Positions 1-10,105 of a DNA stretch of 64,000 bases are shown piece after piece. The stretch lies in contig SWDT01000111.1 of NCBI GenBank assembly GCA_009193035.1, positions 106,023 to 170,022 on the forward strand, written 5' to 3'. The notes under the pieces are model-generated. The model did not search any database. It was not told the origin of the DNA and saw only the letters and a program-made list of their open reading frames with translations. The position numbers were made by a program, and so were the translations under genes. Each line of letters starts with the position of its first letter. The first letter of the stretch is position 1. Source of the stretch: Halicephalobus mephisto. Lineage: Eukaryota > Nematoda > Chromadorea > Rhabditida > Panagrolaimidae.

Positions 1-372
1 CAATGTTGTGTTTCTTGAAGGTAATTATCATTATCTTAATTTTTTTAGAATTAAATTTCAGGAATGATAAAAGATCCAAATGGATGTCCCAAAAACGTTG
101 GAGATTTAATTGGATCTCAATTTGCAAACAATTCAGAATGTTTCATTGCGGTATACGGTGGATCCGATAGTGATCTTGGAGCAGTTAGAATCATCGCTAG
201 CTATGTTGATCAACAAACCACAACTACAACTACAACTACGACTACAACAGCAGCCACAACTACGACTACAACAGCAGCCACAACCACAACTGCAACTGAG
301 AACTTGCTACCTCGTGTGGTGATGATAATCAGTAGTTTTGTACTATTCACTGTCAATCGTTTTGGAATTTAA
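1..372 (+). CDS. 3' end of a secreted, Thr-rich, possibly GPI-anchored protein (partial)
   Basis: The end of an exon (1-20) is joined across a 41-bp intron (21-61, GTAATT...TTTCAG) to the last exon (62-372, TAA stop). The splice keeps frame: codon GGA is split after its first base. The visible 109 residues start with a globular stretch holding two cysteines (PNGCPKN, NSECFIAVYGG). This is followed by about 35 residues of almost pure Thr/Ala and a hydrophobic tail (PRVVMIISSFVLF) ending five or six residues before the stop. A Thr-rich stalk plus a hydrophobic C-terminus without a cytoplasmic tail is the usual look of a GPI-anchored or mucin-like surface protein. The family is not recognised and the N-terminus lies outside the window. 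The CAACTACAAC repeat coding for the Thr tract is prone to slippage. Confidence 0.6.
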
Positions 373-396
373 CTCATAACAATTTGTTGGAAGATT

Positions 397-402
397 AATA
401 AA
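397..402 (+). terminator. poly(A) signal AATAAA
   Basis: AATAAA lies 25 bp after the stop of the Thr-rich gene. The convergent gar-1 gene ends only about 160 bp further on, so the two 3' ends nearly touch. Confidence 0.5.
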
Positions 403-559
403 AGTAGAAATTCGATTTCAAACTTATCCAAAAGAAAAATCCCAGAGAATCTTCTTTGATAAAACTTCAGGACAACTTTCTAAGGTAATTGAAAAACTAA
501 ATTCATCGAAATATTAGATAACAAGCAATAACAAAATCAACAATGAGGCAGGAGACTGT

Positions 560-1391
560 TCAATCGTCAAACTTGATTCGCTTGCCCTGGTTTGCTGAAC
601 CTCCGTCGAAGGGACGCTTGTTGTTTCCACGATCTCCGCGGCCACCTCGACCTCCTCGATCAAATCCTCCTCTGCCACCACGGCCTCCTCGATCACCGCC
701 TCGACCACCACGGCCTCCGCGATCGCCGAATCCACCTCCTCTTCCGCCTCGGCCTCCACGATCACCGAATCCACCACCTCGTCCTCCACGATCACCGCCT
801 CGGCCTCCACGGTCACCGCCTCGTCCTCGGCCACCTGGAAACTCATTTGTAAACTCCGAATCATCCATGAAGCCCTTACCTCTGTCTCCACCACGTCCAC
901 GACCACGACCTCCAGGACCAGGATTAGTAAACCTTTCGATAGGCATCAATTTGGCTGGATCGATGTAAACCTTCTGGTCCTTCTTGAATGAACTCGGTTT
1001 CAGACCTTCATTGAGCTTTACTGTGAATCCCTAAAGTGTTTCATATATCAACATCCTTCAGAAATTAATAATAGAGCAAACTTACACTATCATGAGGATT
1101 TCCAAAGATCTCATCAACTTTTCCGAGAGGCTCGATGTTTTCAAAGTAGATGACGGCATTGAAAAATGGAACTTTCCCGGAGCTATTGTTCACAACCAAG
1201 TCATTTTCGCACGGATGAGAAAAAACACCAACTTCTGGAAAGTAATTTATATATGAAAAAAAAATAAAAAGCTCACCAACGACGTGGGAGGGAGGACCCT
1301 GATCGGCTCTATTGAAACCTCCTCTTCCGCCTCTGCCTCCACCACCGCCTCCACGGCCACCTCTATTACCTCCTCTACCTCGGAATGACAT
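560..1391 (-). CDS. gar-1: H/ACA snoRNP subunit GAR1
   Basis: Three exons (1277-1391, 1086-1234, 560-1030) encode 244 aa. The order is an N-terminal RGG tract (residues 1-28), the conserved GAR1 core (for example [46 protein letters not shown]), and a long C-terminal RGG/RGGD tract ending in a basic KRIKFDD tail. This is the standard architecture of GAR1, which with dyskerin/CBF5, NHP2 and NOP10 forms the nucleolar H/ACA particle that pseudouridylates rRNA. Phases agree at both introns (phase 1 after SHVV, phase 0 after PHDS). The GC-rich RGG repeats make long spurious open frames on the other strand, which I left out. Identification is secure; splice sites are inferred by eye. Confidence 0.95.
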
Positions 1392-2699
1392 TAAACCTGA
1401 AAAACAACACGTAAATAACGCAAAAAATAGGATTCTGAAGCAGAAACAAAACGAGGAGAAGTCGAACGAGGGAAATTGTTTCGCTGCGAGAGCACTTCAA
1501 TGAAAGAAACAAACTTGACCGAGTGAACGAGCAAGCCAATTTTTCAAAGTGATAATTGGGATCTACAATCTAGCCTTTTCGTGTTAAGACTTGACTTTCA
1601 TATTATTTTCTTTCTAACAAATATTTGAAACGTCCTCTGCTGAAAAAAATAGATAGCTTATTCTCTTTTCGGCAAAGTGAGATCCAAATCAAAAGACGTT
1701 TTTTGATTTTTTATTAAAAACCATAAAATTTCGTATTTCTTCTTCACAATACAGATTGATATGATGTTTTAAATTTTGCGAGTAATTTAATGAGTTTGAT
1801 GGAAACACTCTTCACTTCTGGTTATTCTCGACCAATTCATAACTTCCTAAAGTATTCCATATATCAATAAACCAAAATTCAGTGAGATGACAGCAGTTTA
1901 ACCTTTATTAGACTGAATTATGAAGACAATTCTATGATAATGAAGTGAATATAAGGGAAAGTATTAAATGTAGCAACAACACTGATTAGGAAGTTTGCCT
2001 AAAATATGTAAGGTTCAATATGGCGCTTTTCTGGGACCTTCTCCCCCTTATAAACCTTACATATTTTAGGCAAGTTCCCTAAGGGGAAATTCAAAGGACC
2101 AGGAAAACGTTCCATTTACGGCGATTTTTCAGTTATCGAATGTTCAACTTAGGGAACGTAAAGATCAAATGCCATTGATGAGTTCTATTTAACGCGTTTT
2201 TCCACTTATCACAAGTCCACTGTATTTCAGTTAAGTAAAAAAATTAACCTAAAAAGAATTTCGAAATCAGTAAGAATTAAAAAGAAAAATATGAAGCAAC
2301 TGTTGTACAATCCGTTTGGCGTTCTTGTCTCACTTTGCCAAAAAAAAATGGACTCTATTTTTTTGACAAAACGGTGACGCTCTTTTTTTAACAACGAGAT
2401 TAACTGTTCACTGCCCACTAGAACAAGAATTATTTGCCATTTTAAAAATATTTTAAAATTTTTCATTGTCAACTATGTCGTATTCAATGAAATTTGTTTA
2501 GATTTCTGACTTCCGATCGTTCAAACTATAGATGCACAGAAATTCCAATAAATATTTTCAGAATTTTCTTCTTATTTACTCAGCTATACACGACTGATTT
2601 TTTATTCCACAAAGGAACAATTTAGATACATTAGAACAAAGCTTCAAATAAAATAAAAAAGATCACGATTATCCTTGCTCCACTCTCAGGCGCCCCCAA
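1392..2699. other. Intergenic stretch between gar-1 and tRNA-Gly
   Basis: No convincing exon on either strand. It presumably holds the gar-1 promoter (just above 1391). It contains the 1995-2073 hairpin described separately. Confidence 0.5.
1995..2073. repeat. 21-bp perfect inverted repeat (hairpin)
   Basis: TTGCCTAAAATATGTAAGGTT (1995-2015) is the exact reverse complement of 2053-2073, with a 37-nt loop. Pairing continues imperfectly outwards (AGGAAG at 1989 against GTTCCCT at 2074). It could be a very small inverted-repeat element or a structured-RNA precursor. Confidence 0.7.
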
Positions 2700-2770
2700 G
2701 CAACGATGGTTCAGTGGTAGAATGGCCGCCTGCCACGCGGTCGGCCCGGGTTCGATTCCCGGTCGTTGCA
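2700..2770 (+). tRNA. tRNA-Gly (anticodon GCC)
   Basis: A full 71-nt cloverleaf. The acceptor stem is GCAACGA (2700-2706) with TCGTTGC (2763-2769) and discriminator A at 2770. The anticodon stem GCCGC/GCGGT carries loop CTGCCAC, anticodon GCC at 2732-2734. The T arm is CCGGG-TTCGATT-CCCGG. The internal A box (TGGTTCAGTGG) and B box (GGTTCGATTCC) are intact and there is no intron. The body is almost identical to the usual animal tRNA-Gly(GCC). CCA is not encoded, as expected. Confidence 0.96.
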
Positions 2771-3030
2771 ATTCCTTTTTGCATTTCAAAACCCAATATT
2801 TCGTTTTTTTTCAACTTTTCCATTTTACCATAATCCTGTCCGAAAACATCTCCTATTTTAAATCTCTAACATTCCATCAGGTCCTGATTTTCAAATCAAT
2901 CTTCGTAGTGACTTTTTGAACCTTCGATCCTCCGGTACGGTAAAATTTAGTCTTTCCAAAAATCCAATGAATCCATCTTTCATAATTACAAAATATCAAA
3001 AATACGAAATACAAAATACCCGATTCACTT

Positions 3031-3160
3031 TTACACTAACAAAGGCCTTGAGGTATCATCTCCATCTTCTTCAGACGGCAAATCCGGCGGATCTGCAGAA
3101 GACAACAAGGAATACCGTTCATTCCGTCTGTGTATCGGGAACGCGTATCCGTTACCTAAG
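3031..3160 (-). CDS. Alternative last exon (b) of the DHHC gene
   Basis: Not in any long open frame, but it has a good acceptor (TTTTTTCAG, just above 3160) in the same phase (2) as exon a and runs to a TAA at 3031-3033. Spliced to the exon ending at 3423 it gives ...VESSLGNGYAFPIHRRN, then an acidic tail ending TSRPLLV, for a 327-aa protein. Exon a gives ...VESSLGTGFEFCFS at the same point. Vertebrate ZDHHC20 has a similar SSLGDG-type sequence here, so exon b looks the more canonical. The two exons seem to be a duplicated, mutually exclusive pair. Confidence 0.75.
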
Positions 3161-3238
3161 CTGAAAAAATAAAATTAATAAAAATCACCATCTATTTTGC
3201 AACCAAAGGAAAACTAACTAGTACCAAGTGCAAAAAAA

Positions 3239-5103
3239 TTAGACATCTATCTTCAATCTAGGATCATCTCTGCTGTGCCCATTAGATACTGGATTGTTCG
3301 ACGTCATTGCCATTCTTTCACCAGAATAACAAGCTGTATAGCAATAAGGAGAGAAGCAGAATTCAAACCCAGTGCCAAGGCTTAAACAAAAACAACATAC
3401 AGTAAGAAAATAAAAAACAAACCTTGATTCAACAGGTAACGGCCATTTCCATATGTCGTTTCCGAAAACTTGTTTGAAATTCTTCTTAATCCCCAAATCA
3501 TAAGCCTTCTTGAATGGACCACATTCCAATATCGGAGGTCTTGCGAATTCTAAAAATAATGATTTTTATAAAAAGCAACTTTTTAAGTAAAAAATGACAT
3601 TTTAAAAACAACTTTATATATAAAAACCAATTTCTATAAATAAAAACTAATAGCTTTTTTATATTAAAAACAAACTTTATATAAGAAATAATTTTTATGT
3701 ACAAAAAGTAGTAATTTTTCATGTTAAAAAATCCCAAAACTCACCAACGGTAGACTGATTAGTTCCTAGTAAATATATATGGAAGCCTAATAACGCCACT
3801 AGGGATATTCCAAACATTCCGGCAAAGAAGAAGATTATTATAATTTGGATTTCTCCTCTTCTGACATTCCGATGGTTAATCAAGTCGATGAAATTCGGCA
3901 AAATTGTCAAGGATCCGTAGAGACATAGGAGGAACCCGTAAAGTAAAAACAAAACAAAAAACTTGTAATTACAATAATTGACGCAATTGTTGACCCATAT
4001 ACAGTGATGGTCATATTTTCTGTAATTGAATAATATAAAACCATAAATACACAACATGGGCCAGAATTTCGAAACTAGTGATTGTAATTTGTTTCAGATG
4101 TGGTAATTTCCGAATTAGAAACTTTAGGGATATCAGCGATAGGTTAAATTACAGATGATATTACAAGGATTGCAGTAGTCTACAGTACTCGGCTATTACT
4201 GTGTAACAAAGCAAAGTAAATCAATAATTCGGAAATTACCAACTACTTCGTCGTTTGACAAAGTACTATCAAAGCAAAGTAATACCATATGTCCTAGTTA
4301 AATGGATCTTTAAGCTATGTTTCATATTGCTCATTTTTTAGGATTTCATATAATCCATAATTTTAGAATTATTGAATGCATTTCAGACGTCCCAACTTCA
4401 GAAGCAGAAATTTTACACATGTCACCAATAGATCAAGCCACAGAACTTATCCTAAAGATCTAAGGAGCACAAATTACTTCCCTATTACTATATAATAAGC
4501 CTAATTGCAATCAATAGTTCCAAAACTACGGACTACATTGTGCAAAATTTGACTTACAAGATACACTGATCGCAAACAGAACAATGAGAAGCTCGGTCTG
4601 GCTTCACAGATCCGCATTTCTGGCAGTATCGGACATCTGAAAAGACAATAATCAAGGTTTACAAGATAAAAATAAAACCGACATCCAGTTCTGTAATCGC
4701 AGGTTTTGACTGGAAGACCGTTTTCATGAGCGAATTTCCGCAATTGATCAACCGCGAAAGGTCCATCTATTCCTTGGCTCTCGATGACGTTCCTCAACTC
4801 ATTCGGCAACTTGAACTGGTCCGGAGGTCTTCTTCGGGGCGTGAAAACTGTCTTCAAATACGACCACAAAAACAATATAAAAATCAAATTAAAGAAAACT
4901 CCAAAAATTATCCTCGTTGATAAGTCATCTTTGTAACCTAGAAAGCAAAATTCATATATGAAATTAGTATAAAATAACCAAATACCTAGTAGGAAAATTA
5001 CATTATAAGCATAAAAAGAAAAAACACTTATTGCCAAAACGAAGATTACTGGTATCCATTTCCCGACATTTGTCACAACCCGCAGGAAAGCCCTACATGC
5101 CAT
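3239..5103 (-). CDS. DHHC protein S-acyltransferase (ZDHHC2/15/20 type), isoform with distal last exon a
   Basis: Six exons (4986-5103, 4683-4937, 4558-4636, 3745-4019, 3423-3549, 3239-3380) encode 331 aa. Two TM segments lie near the N-terminus (about residues 17-50 and 50-70). Next comes the Cys-rich zinc-binding domain (YCQKCG, SHCSVCDQC) and the catalytic DHHC at about 154-157, read as KYDHHCIWVNNC, then two more TM segments. After them comes the TTxE-like NQSTVGEF and the conserved KNFKQVFG region. Ile replaces the usual Pro after DHHC. The enzyme forms a thioester on the DHHC cysteine and passes palmitate to protein cysteines at Golgi or plasma membranes. The tail after VESS is Cys-rich (FCFSPYCYTACYS). 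The 538-bp intron 3 holds an inverted repeat. Confidence 0.9.
4102..4240. repeat. Inverted repeat inside DHHC intron 3
   Basis: GGTAATTTCCGAATTA (4102-4117) is perfectly complementary to 4225-4240. With about 107 bp between the arms it looks like a small MITE inserted in the largest intron of the gene. Confidence 0.6.
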
Positions 5104-5360
5104 GGTCTGAAAAAAACTAACTTAAAAGTGAAATAAAAAGTAAAAAATTTAGAAGCAAAACGAAGCTAAAAGTCGTTAAAGTCAATGACTCATCTTAAAT
5201 TTTTTCTCGGAACGAAACGCCAAAAATTTTCCCTCAGAACAAAACGCCAAAAACATTTAATTTTCCAGTAATTAATTTCCTGTTTTAAGTATATTTTTTA
5301 TTTAGTTGGAAATTAAAGGATTTATTTCTAAAGAATCCACTTCGAATTCACTTTTGAGAA

Positions 5361-5498
5361 TTACTGGATTGCGACCGCTGTCTTGTCTGGCTGTCTGTTC
5401 TGTCTTTGCTTCTTCTCTCGTCGAATTGGGATAACTAACGCCTTGGATAACTCGTCACGATTGTCGCTAAGAAGCCCATCAGGTGGGTTTAAGTCCAA
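5361..5498 (-). CDS. Orphan terminal exon, unknown protein
   Basis: An open frame of 45 codons plus TAA (5361-5363) begins right after a good acceptor (ATTTCCTTTAG, just above 5498). It reads LDLNPPDGLLSDNRDELSK, then a basic stretch (RREKKQRQNRQPDK), ending AVAIQ. Composition is clearly more complex than the AT-rich flanks and looks coding. No partner exon is visible upstream on the minus strand (5.5-7.7 kb). It may be the last exon of a gene whose other exons were lost or lie far away, or the upstream member of an operon with the DHHC gene, whose ATG is about 260 bp downstream. I do not recognise the protein. Confidence 0.35.
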   Translation of the reverse strand: MDLNPPDGLLSDNRDELSKALVIPIRREKKQRQNRQPDKTAVAIQ

Positions 5499-5822
5499 CT
5501 AAAGGAAATTTATAGAAACTAAAATTGTTAAAAAATCTAAAAACAGCGAAAAAATTTGATAAAATTCAAATTTAAAAATTTTAGAAATACTTTTTATTAA
5601 TAAAAAATATATACTTTTTAGAACTTTATTTAAATTAAATTTTGGATTTTTGTAATTAATTGAAAATTATATCTTATTGAAAAAAATGATAAAAAACAAA
5701 AAATCAAAAATCTGTTTCAGCATTCGATTTTTATACATTTTAATGGATATTTTATTTTTTGTACGATATTGTAGTAGAATATGCCTGATAATTTTGTTTA
5801 ATCACTCAAATTTAAAATATAC

Positions 5823-6002
5823 TACAGTCGAACTTGGATATAAGATACCTTTTTGAGATCAATCAAAGTGTATGTTATAAGAAAGGATATATCATAGCGG
5901 GATGAATTTGAAGGCAGATTAACCAAGTTCACTCACTCATACCGTATGCTATAATAAGAGATATTTTATAACGGGGGTATCTTATATCCAAGTTCTACTG
6001 TA
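5823..6002. mobile_element. Tc1/mariner-like MITE, 180 bp
   Basis: 27-bp terminal inverted repeats with one mismatch, beginning TACAGTCGAACTTGG and ending CCAAGTTCTACTGTA, bounded by TA. No transposase. The end sequence CAGT..AAC.T.GATATAA is also seen in the element at 30837-31012. Confidence 0.75.
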
Positions 6003-6323
6003 TTTGTAAGAACTCGGCGAACCAGTGTGGTTGCGTGAGTGATGAAAAATAAGTTTTTTGTTTATCAAAACAATAATAGGATTCAACACAATCATCACAT
6101 ATATTACTTAACAAATCAGCACTCAGTCCATTACATAGACAGTATGCCTACTGTGTAGCACATAGGGTGTTTCTTTCTGAGATATGGCTTGCTTACTCTA
6201 TGACCACTTGACGCACCGATATAACACTTTTTAATTACAATAAATAATTTCTTTAATATGTATGTTTATATCTTTCATCTCTTTATTAAGATTTAAGGAA
6301 ATCTTCGTGACAATTAACTAGAT

Positions 6324-6671
6324 GAAGATGTTGAATACTTTATCGTCAAGCAAATTTATGAGAACGAAGATACTCAACATGATTTTACTGTTGAAAGGAA
6401 TAAAAATCTTCTTGTTCTCTATTACCGTAACCATGACTCTCACAAAGTTATCTTTGTCTATCGACGGAATTCAAATTTCTGACTCACTATTGTAGATGAA
6501 CTATTTAAAAATTCCAAAGCTTATTTGAAGACAATGTTTAAGAGTTTAGTTTCCATCGAAACTTTGTCTACTGTTCCAAACGAATTCTGAAAATGGAAAA
6601 AGAATTTCGAACAAATTTCCTCTATCCAAAAGTATAGGAAATCCCAATTGACGTTGAATAGATTTCCGTGA
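6324..6671 (+). pseudogene. Decayed coding fragment, family unknown
   Basis: One frame reads as plausible protein for about 115 codons (EDVEYFIVKQIYENEDTQ; LVSIETLSTVPNE) but is broken by TGA at 6480, 6588 and 6669. No splice sites rescue it. The look is that of a worm-specific expanded family, but I cannot assign it. Confidence 0.35.
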
Positions 6672-6979
6672 ACTTAGTGAGATTGGTGTATTTAACTGGA
6701 TAAGCCGGTGGTTTTTTATTTAGATAATCCATCATCAACAAGGTTTGACAGAGCTCAAATACCCAAATCCCTTGGGGAAGTCAATGGAAGTTAAAGACAC
6801 AATCCGATGAAACCCTCAACTTACAAAATCAATGTTTGCTTTTGTTATTTTTGAAGTCGTAACTTCGATTATTTTAATGATGAAATTGAAGTTATTCAAT
6901 CCAAAAAATATAAAAATAAGTAAAGAATTCTACTGGAAGGATGTAAAATTTCATTTAAAAGATTTTTTATTAGTTTAGA

Positions 6980-7140
6980 GCATGTACACACAAAAAGGTA
7001 CGTGACATACAATGTAGCGAATATTGAAACGGATCTGATGTATCGGAAGTGTTACATTTTATGCACTGGTACATTGAAACAATGTACCTATATATTGTGC
7101 TCAGCTTATGTACCGATACATTGCAACCGTTTTTTGCATA
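6980..7140. repeat. Dispersed repeat rich in TGATACATT
   Basis: Begins near a TACACACAAAAAGG motif and contains several copies of ATGTACCGATACATT-like words. Similar sequence occurs at about 50395-50655, where the far end reads ACCGTTTTTGTGCG. TACACACAAAAAA also opens the 27160-27438 intron insert. Probably one degenerate MITE family. Confidence 0.4.
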
Positions 7141-7769
7141 GGTTTATTGACTTTATACTGTCATTTCTGTTGATTTTCCAAAGTTATATCTAGGCAAATT
7201 CAAAAAGGTCATATTTTCTTGAAGAACAAACATTCTATACCACTACAGTAAAACAGTATTTTCCTTGACAAAATATATCTTTTCATCTATGTGGAAGTTG
7301 TATATCTGTACTGTATTAACTGTGTATAAAATTGCTTCTTTTTTGGTGGAAAGTTTTTCTACTAATTTAAAAACTACAGTTTCTTATTGCATTGTTAACT
7401 TCTGATTATTATTTATTTCTCCTTTACAGTAATTGACATAAAGAATCCTCTTTTTAAAATTCATATATTTGATTTTTCGAAATTCCAGTTGATTAAACAA
7501 TGATTTACGTTTTTACACAAAACTATAATAGAAACATTTTCATCCTTGATCGAGGTTAACTTTCATTCATGTTAAAATTGGAAAAGAACTGAAAGTAATT
7601 GATGATTGTTAATGTAATAATAACCTGCACAGTAATTAAGAAAAACATATGATAACTCTTTTTTAGAATTGATGGCAGAGGTTCTTAAGATCCTGTTGAA
7701 TTACAAAACACCACAGCTGTTTATAAACTATAGGATATGTTAAACCCCACCATCAATGTGCACATCAGT

Positions 7770-9463
7770 CTAATCTGTAGTACTACATTGGAAAATAGTA
7801 GCATGAGCTATTTTTACTTCAATAGCATTGTTCGTTCCTTGTATTGCTGCCTGAACTTCCAGAATACCGTTGATATCTAGCCCTAAGGTCACAGTAACAG
7901 AAACTTCTCCAGCTTTCTTCAGGGGGATTCCTTTTAATTCAATTTCCCCAATATATTTATCTTCTTCGATGTTCTCAGAAAGCCCCTCGTAGATCTAAAA
8001 ACAATTACAGTATGATTATTTTAAACTGAAATTAATACCGGAATTATTGCTGCTGTTTGATAATCCCCAGATGTTTGGAATGTCATAGTATTATAACCAG
8101 GGATTTCAGAATTGTTCTTCAAAATTGCATTAAATTTGTTTCCTGCAATTTCAATTCCTATAGACAACGGAAGGGCATCTTGAATCTTAAGATTTCTAAT
8201 TGCATAGGAATCTGAGACTTCTAAAAGTCTGGCTGCGTACATGGTGGCTCCTTTTGCAATACCTTCATCTCCACTAATTGTGTTTGAAAATGTTGTTTCA
8301 TTAGAGAAGATGCTTCGTAAAATACTTTGGACCATGTTCATTCTGGAAGCTCCACCAACGAGGATCACATGGTTGATGTCTTTTGCCTCAATTTTGGAAT
8401 CACGAAGCGTGTCTACGCAGCATTTTTTGATTTTCTCCTGAAGATCTCGAGCGTTGTTTTCAAATTCTTCTCTTGTTATTTCTTCATTTACAGCTTCAGA
8501 ATAAATATCATCTAAGTTTGCTACTTCTTTGTCAGTTTCACTGAATGATTCTTTAACATCACGAGCTACTTTAATTAATCTGTAACGATATTTCGGTTGA
8601 GCCATTAACTTATCCATTTTGGCATCTCCGAATTGTCTTCGAAGGCGTTTTTCAATCAATTTGGCAACTACTTGATCAAAGTCCCTTCCTCCTAGATGAG
8701 TGTCACCTCCTAAAGCAATGACTTTGTAGATCCCCTTGTCTATTTTCATAATGGTGACGTCAAAGGTTCCTCCACCGAGATCGAAGATGAAAACTGAGTC
8801 CCCGTCTTTTAACATGTCATTTCTTTTCTCAGCTTCTATCTCTTGTTGATATGCTATGGCAGCCGCCACAGGTTCGGATAGAATTTGTTTAACGGTGATC
8901 CCTGCTGCTGTGGCTGCTTGTAATGTCGCTCTCTTCTGATCCATATTGAAATAAGCGGGTACTGTAATTACCGCTTCCATATCACCTTTCGTTACTTCCA
9001 TCCGTCGACAAACATCATTCAATAAAAATTTTAGAATGTCAGTCGAGACTTTCTCAGGCGGGATCAGAGTTCTCTCTTCTCCATGAGCACTAACAAAGTG
9101 GACCTTACCTTCTTTCTGGTCTGGATGACCAATAATAGTAAAGGGCCAAGTATTTATAAATTCTTCAAGCTTTTCAGAATTACTTGTCTCTGCTAAGAGC
9201 CGTTTAGCATCAAAGAGAACATTTTTGGGGTCTGCCCCAGATTTTGCAACTGCCATCCTTCCTACGAAAATTTCGTAGGGAGAATAGTAGATACAGGAAG
9301 GGGTAATGCGTTTACCTGTAATAAATATTGAGAAATGATATTTTATGTTTAATAATAACTTACCTTCATTATTTTCCACTAACTCAACTTTCTCATTATG
9401 CCAAATTCCAACGGCAGAATTGGTCGTACCGAGGTCGATTCCAATAGCTAATTTCTGTTTCAT
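7770..9463 (-). CDS. Hsp70-like protein 1 (truncated substrate-binding domain)
   Basis: Three exons (9364-9463, 8039-9315, 7770-7994) encode 533 aa. The ATPase domain is complete: GIDLGTTNSAVG phosphate-1 motif, FDAKRLL lysine, SEPVAAAIAY glutamate, FDLGGGTFDVT phosphate-2 motif, VILVGGASR adenosine motif. The NBD-SBD linker is short: the usual QDLLLLDVxPLS is replaced by QDALPLS. The C-terminus is a partial beta-sandwich (IYEGLSEN, GIPLKKAGEVSVTV) and stops without the helical lid or an EEVD/KDEL tail. The first intron (48 bp) is in frame and stop-free, so it would be read through if retained. Likely a cytosolic ATPase of the chaperone family; client binding is doubtful. First of four tandem paralogues, closest to protein 2. 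Confidence 0.9.
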
Positions 9464-10105
9464 TTGGAAATAAATTTTAAGCTGCCAAATAAGTTATACA
9501 AGGGAAAAGAGTGTTTTTCACTTATCAGAACAATTAACTCATCGATTTTTTTATTGATAATCATGTGCATAAACTGAGTGAATAAGGCGGGAAATTTTAT
9601 TTCAGAATTTAGCATTGCAATTCAATTTCAGCTATAAAGATCACTTCTTAGATGAATTTGTTTGGAAATAAAAATGATAGGAATTTGTAAATTCATTAAT
9701 TAACATTAAGTGATTTGTCCTATCGTTCTGAACAAATTTGTTACCGAAATATTAATTTTCTATAGAAATTGCTTCCCACATCCTATTAACATTAAATAAT
9801 AAAGATACAAAAGTAAAATGATTTTGCTCAAGATTAGTTTGGTAGTAAAAAGATCCGTATTTTAACGGAAATGTTCTGTGTACTCGATTTAACACTGTAG
9901 TTTCCTTTTGTAATCGGATATTCGAAATGCTCTTTATTTCTCCATTATATTTATTAAAAACAAAAAATATGGCTATTCTTGAGATTCGTTGGTTGAATTT
10001 GTGAAACCATAATCAACTAACAAGTGATTCGGATTTTGTCTCAGTTGTTGATTGGATTCGGTTCTGTTCTCCATCTTATATTGGTGTTTATTTTGCAACC
10101 CCAGA
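9464..10105. other. Intergenic region between Hsp70-like genes 1 and 2
   Basis: Holds the gene-1 promoter (GATA site at 9521) and the gene-2 3' flank. A TTTTTTATTGATAATCA-like segment at 9546-9565 recurs upstream of gene 2 (11841-11868), so the two promoters were duplicated with the genes. No exon seen. Confidence 0.5.
9521..9528 (-). promoter_or_regulatory. GATA-factor-type site upstream of Hsp70-like 1
   Basis: CTTATCAG on the plus strand (CTGATAAG on the coding strand), 58 bp before the ATG. It matches the core recognised by intestinal ELT-2-type GATA factors in worms. A close counterpart sits 52 bp before gene 2. Confidence 0.45.

Larger units (their letters stand above)
5499..7769. other. 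Gene-poor stretch with small elements and a decayed coding fragment
   Basis: AT-rich DNA with the MITE at 5823-6002, a stop-interrupted coding remnant at 6324-6671, and a TGATACATT-rich repeat at about 6980-7140. Nothing else supportable. Confidence 0.4.

Noticed and set aside
543..968. Long Pro/Arg-rich and other open frames opposite gar-1
   Set aside because: They are complementary-strand shadows of the RGG codons of gar-1; no start context or splice signals of their own.
2227..2472. 81-codon minus-strand frame with hydrophobic residues
   Set aside because: AT-rich chance frame (Phe/Leu/Ile) without splice or homology support.
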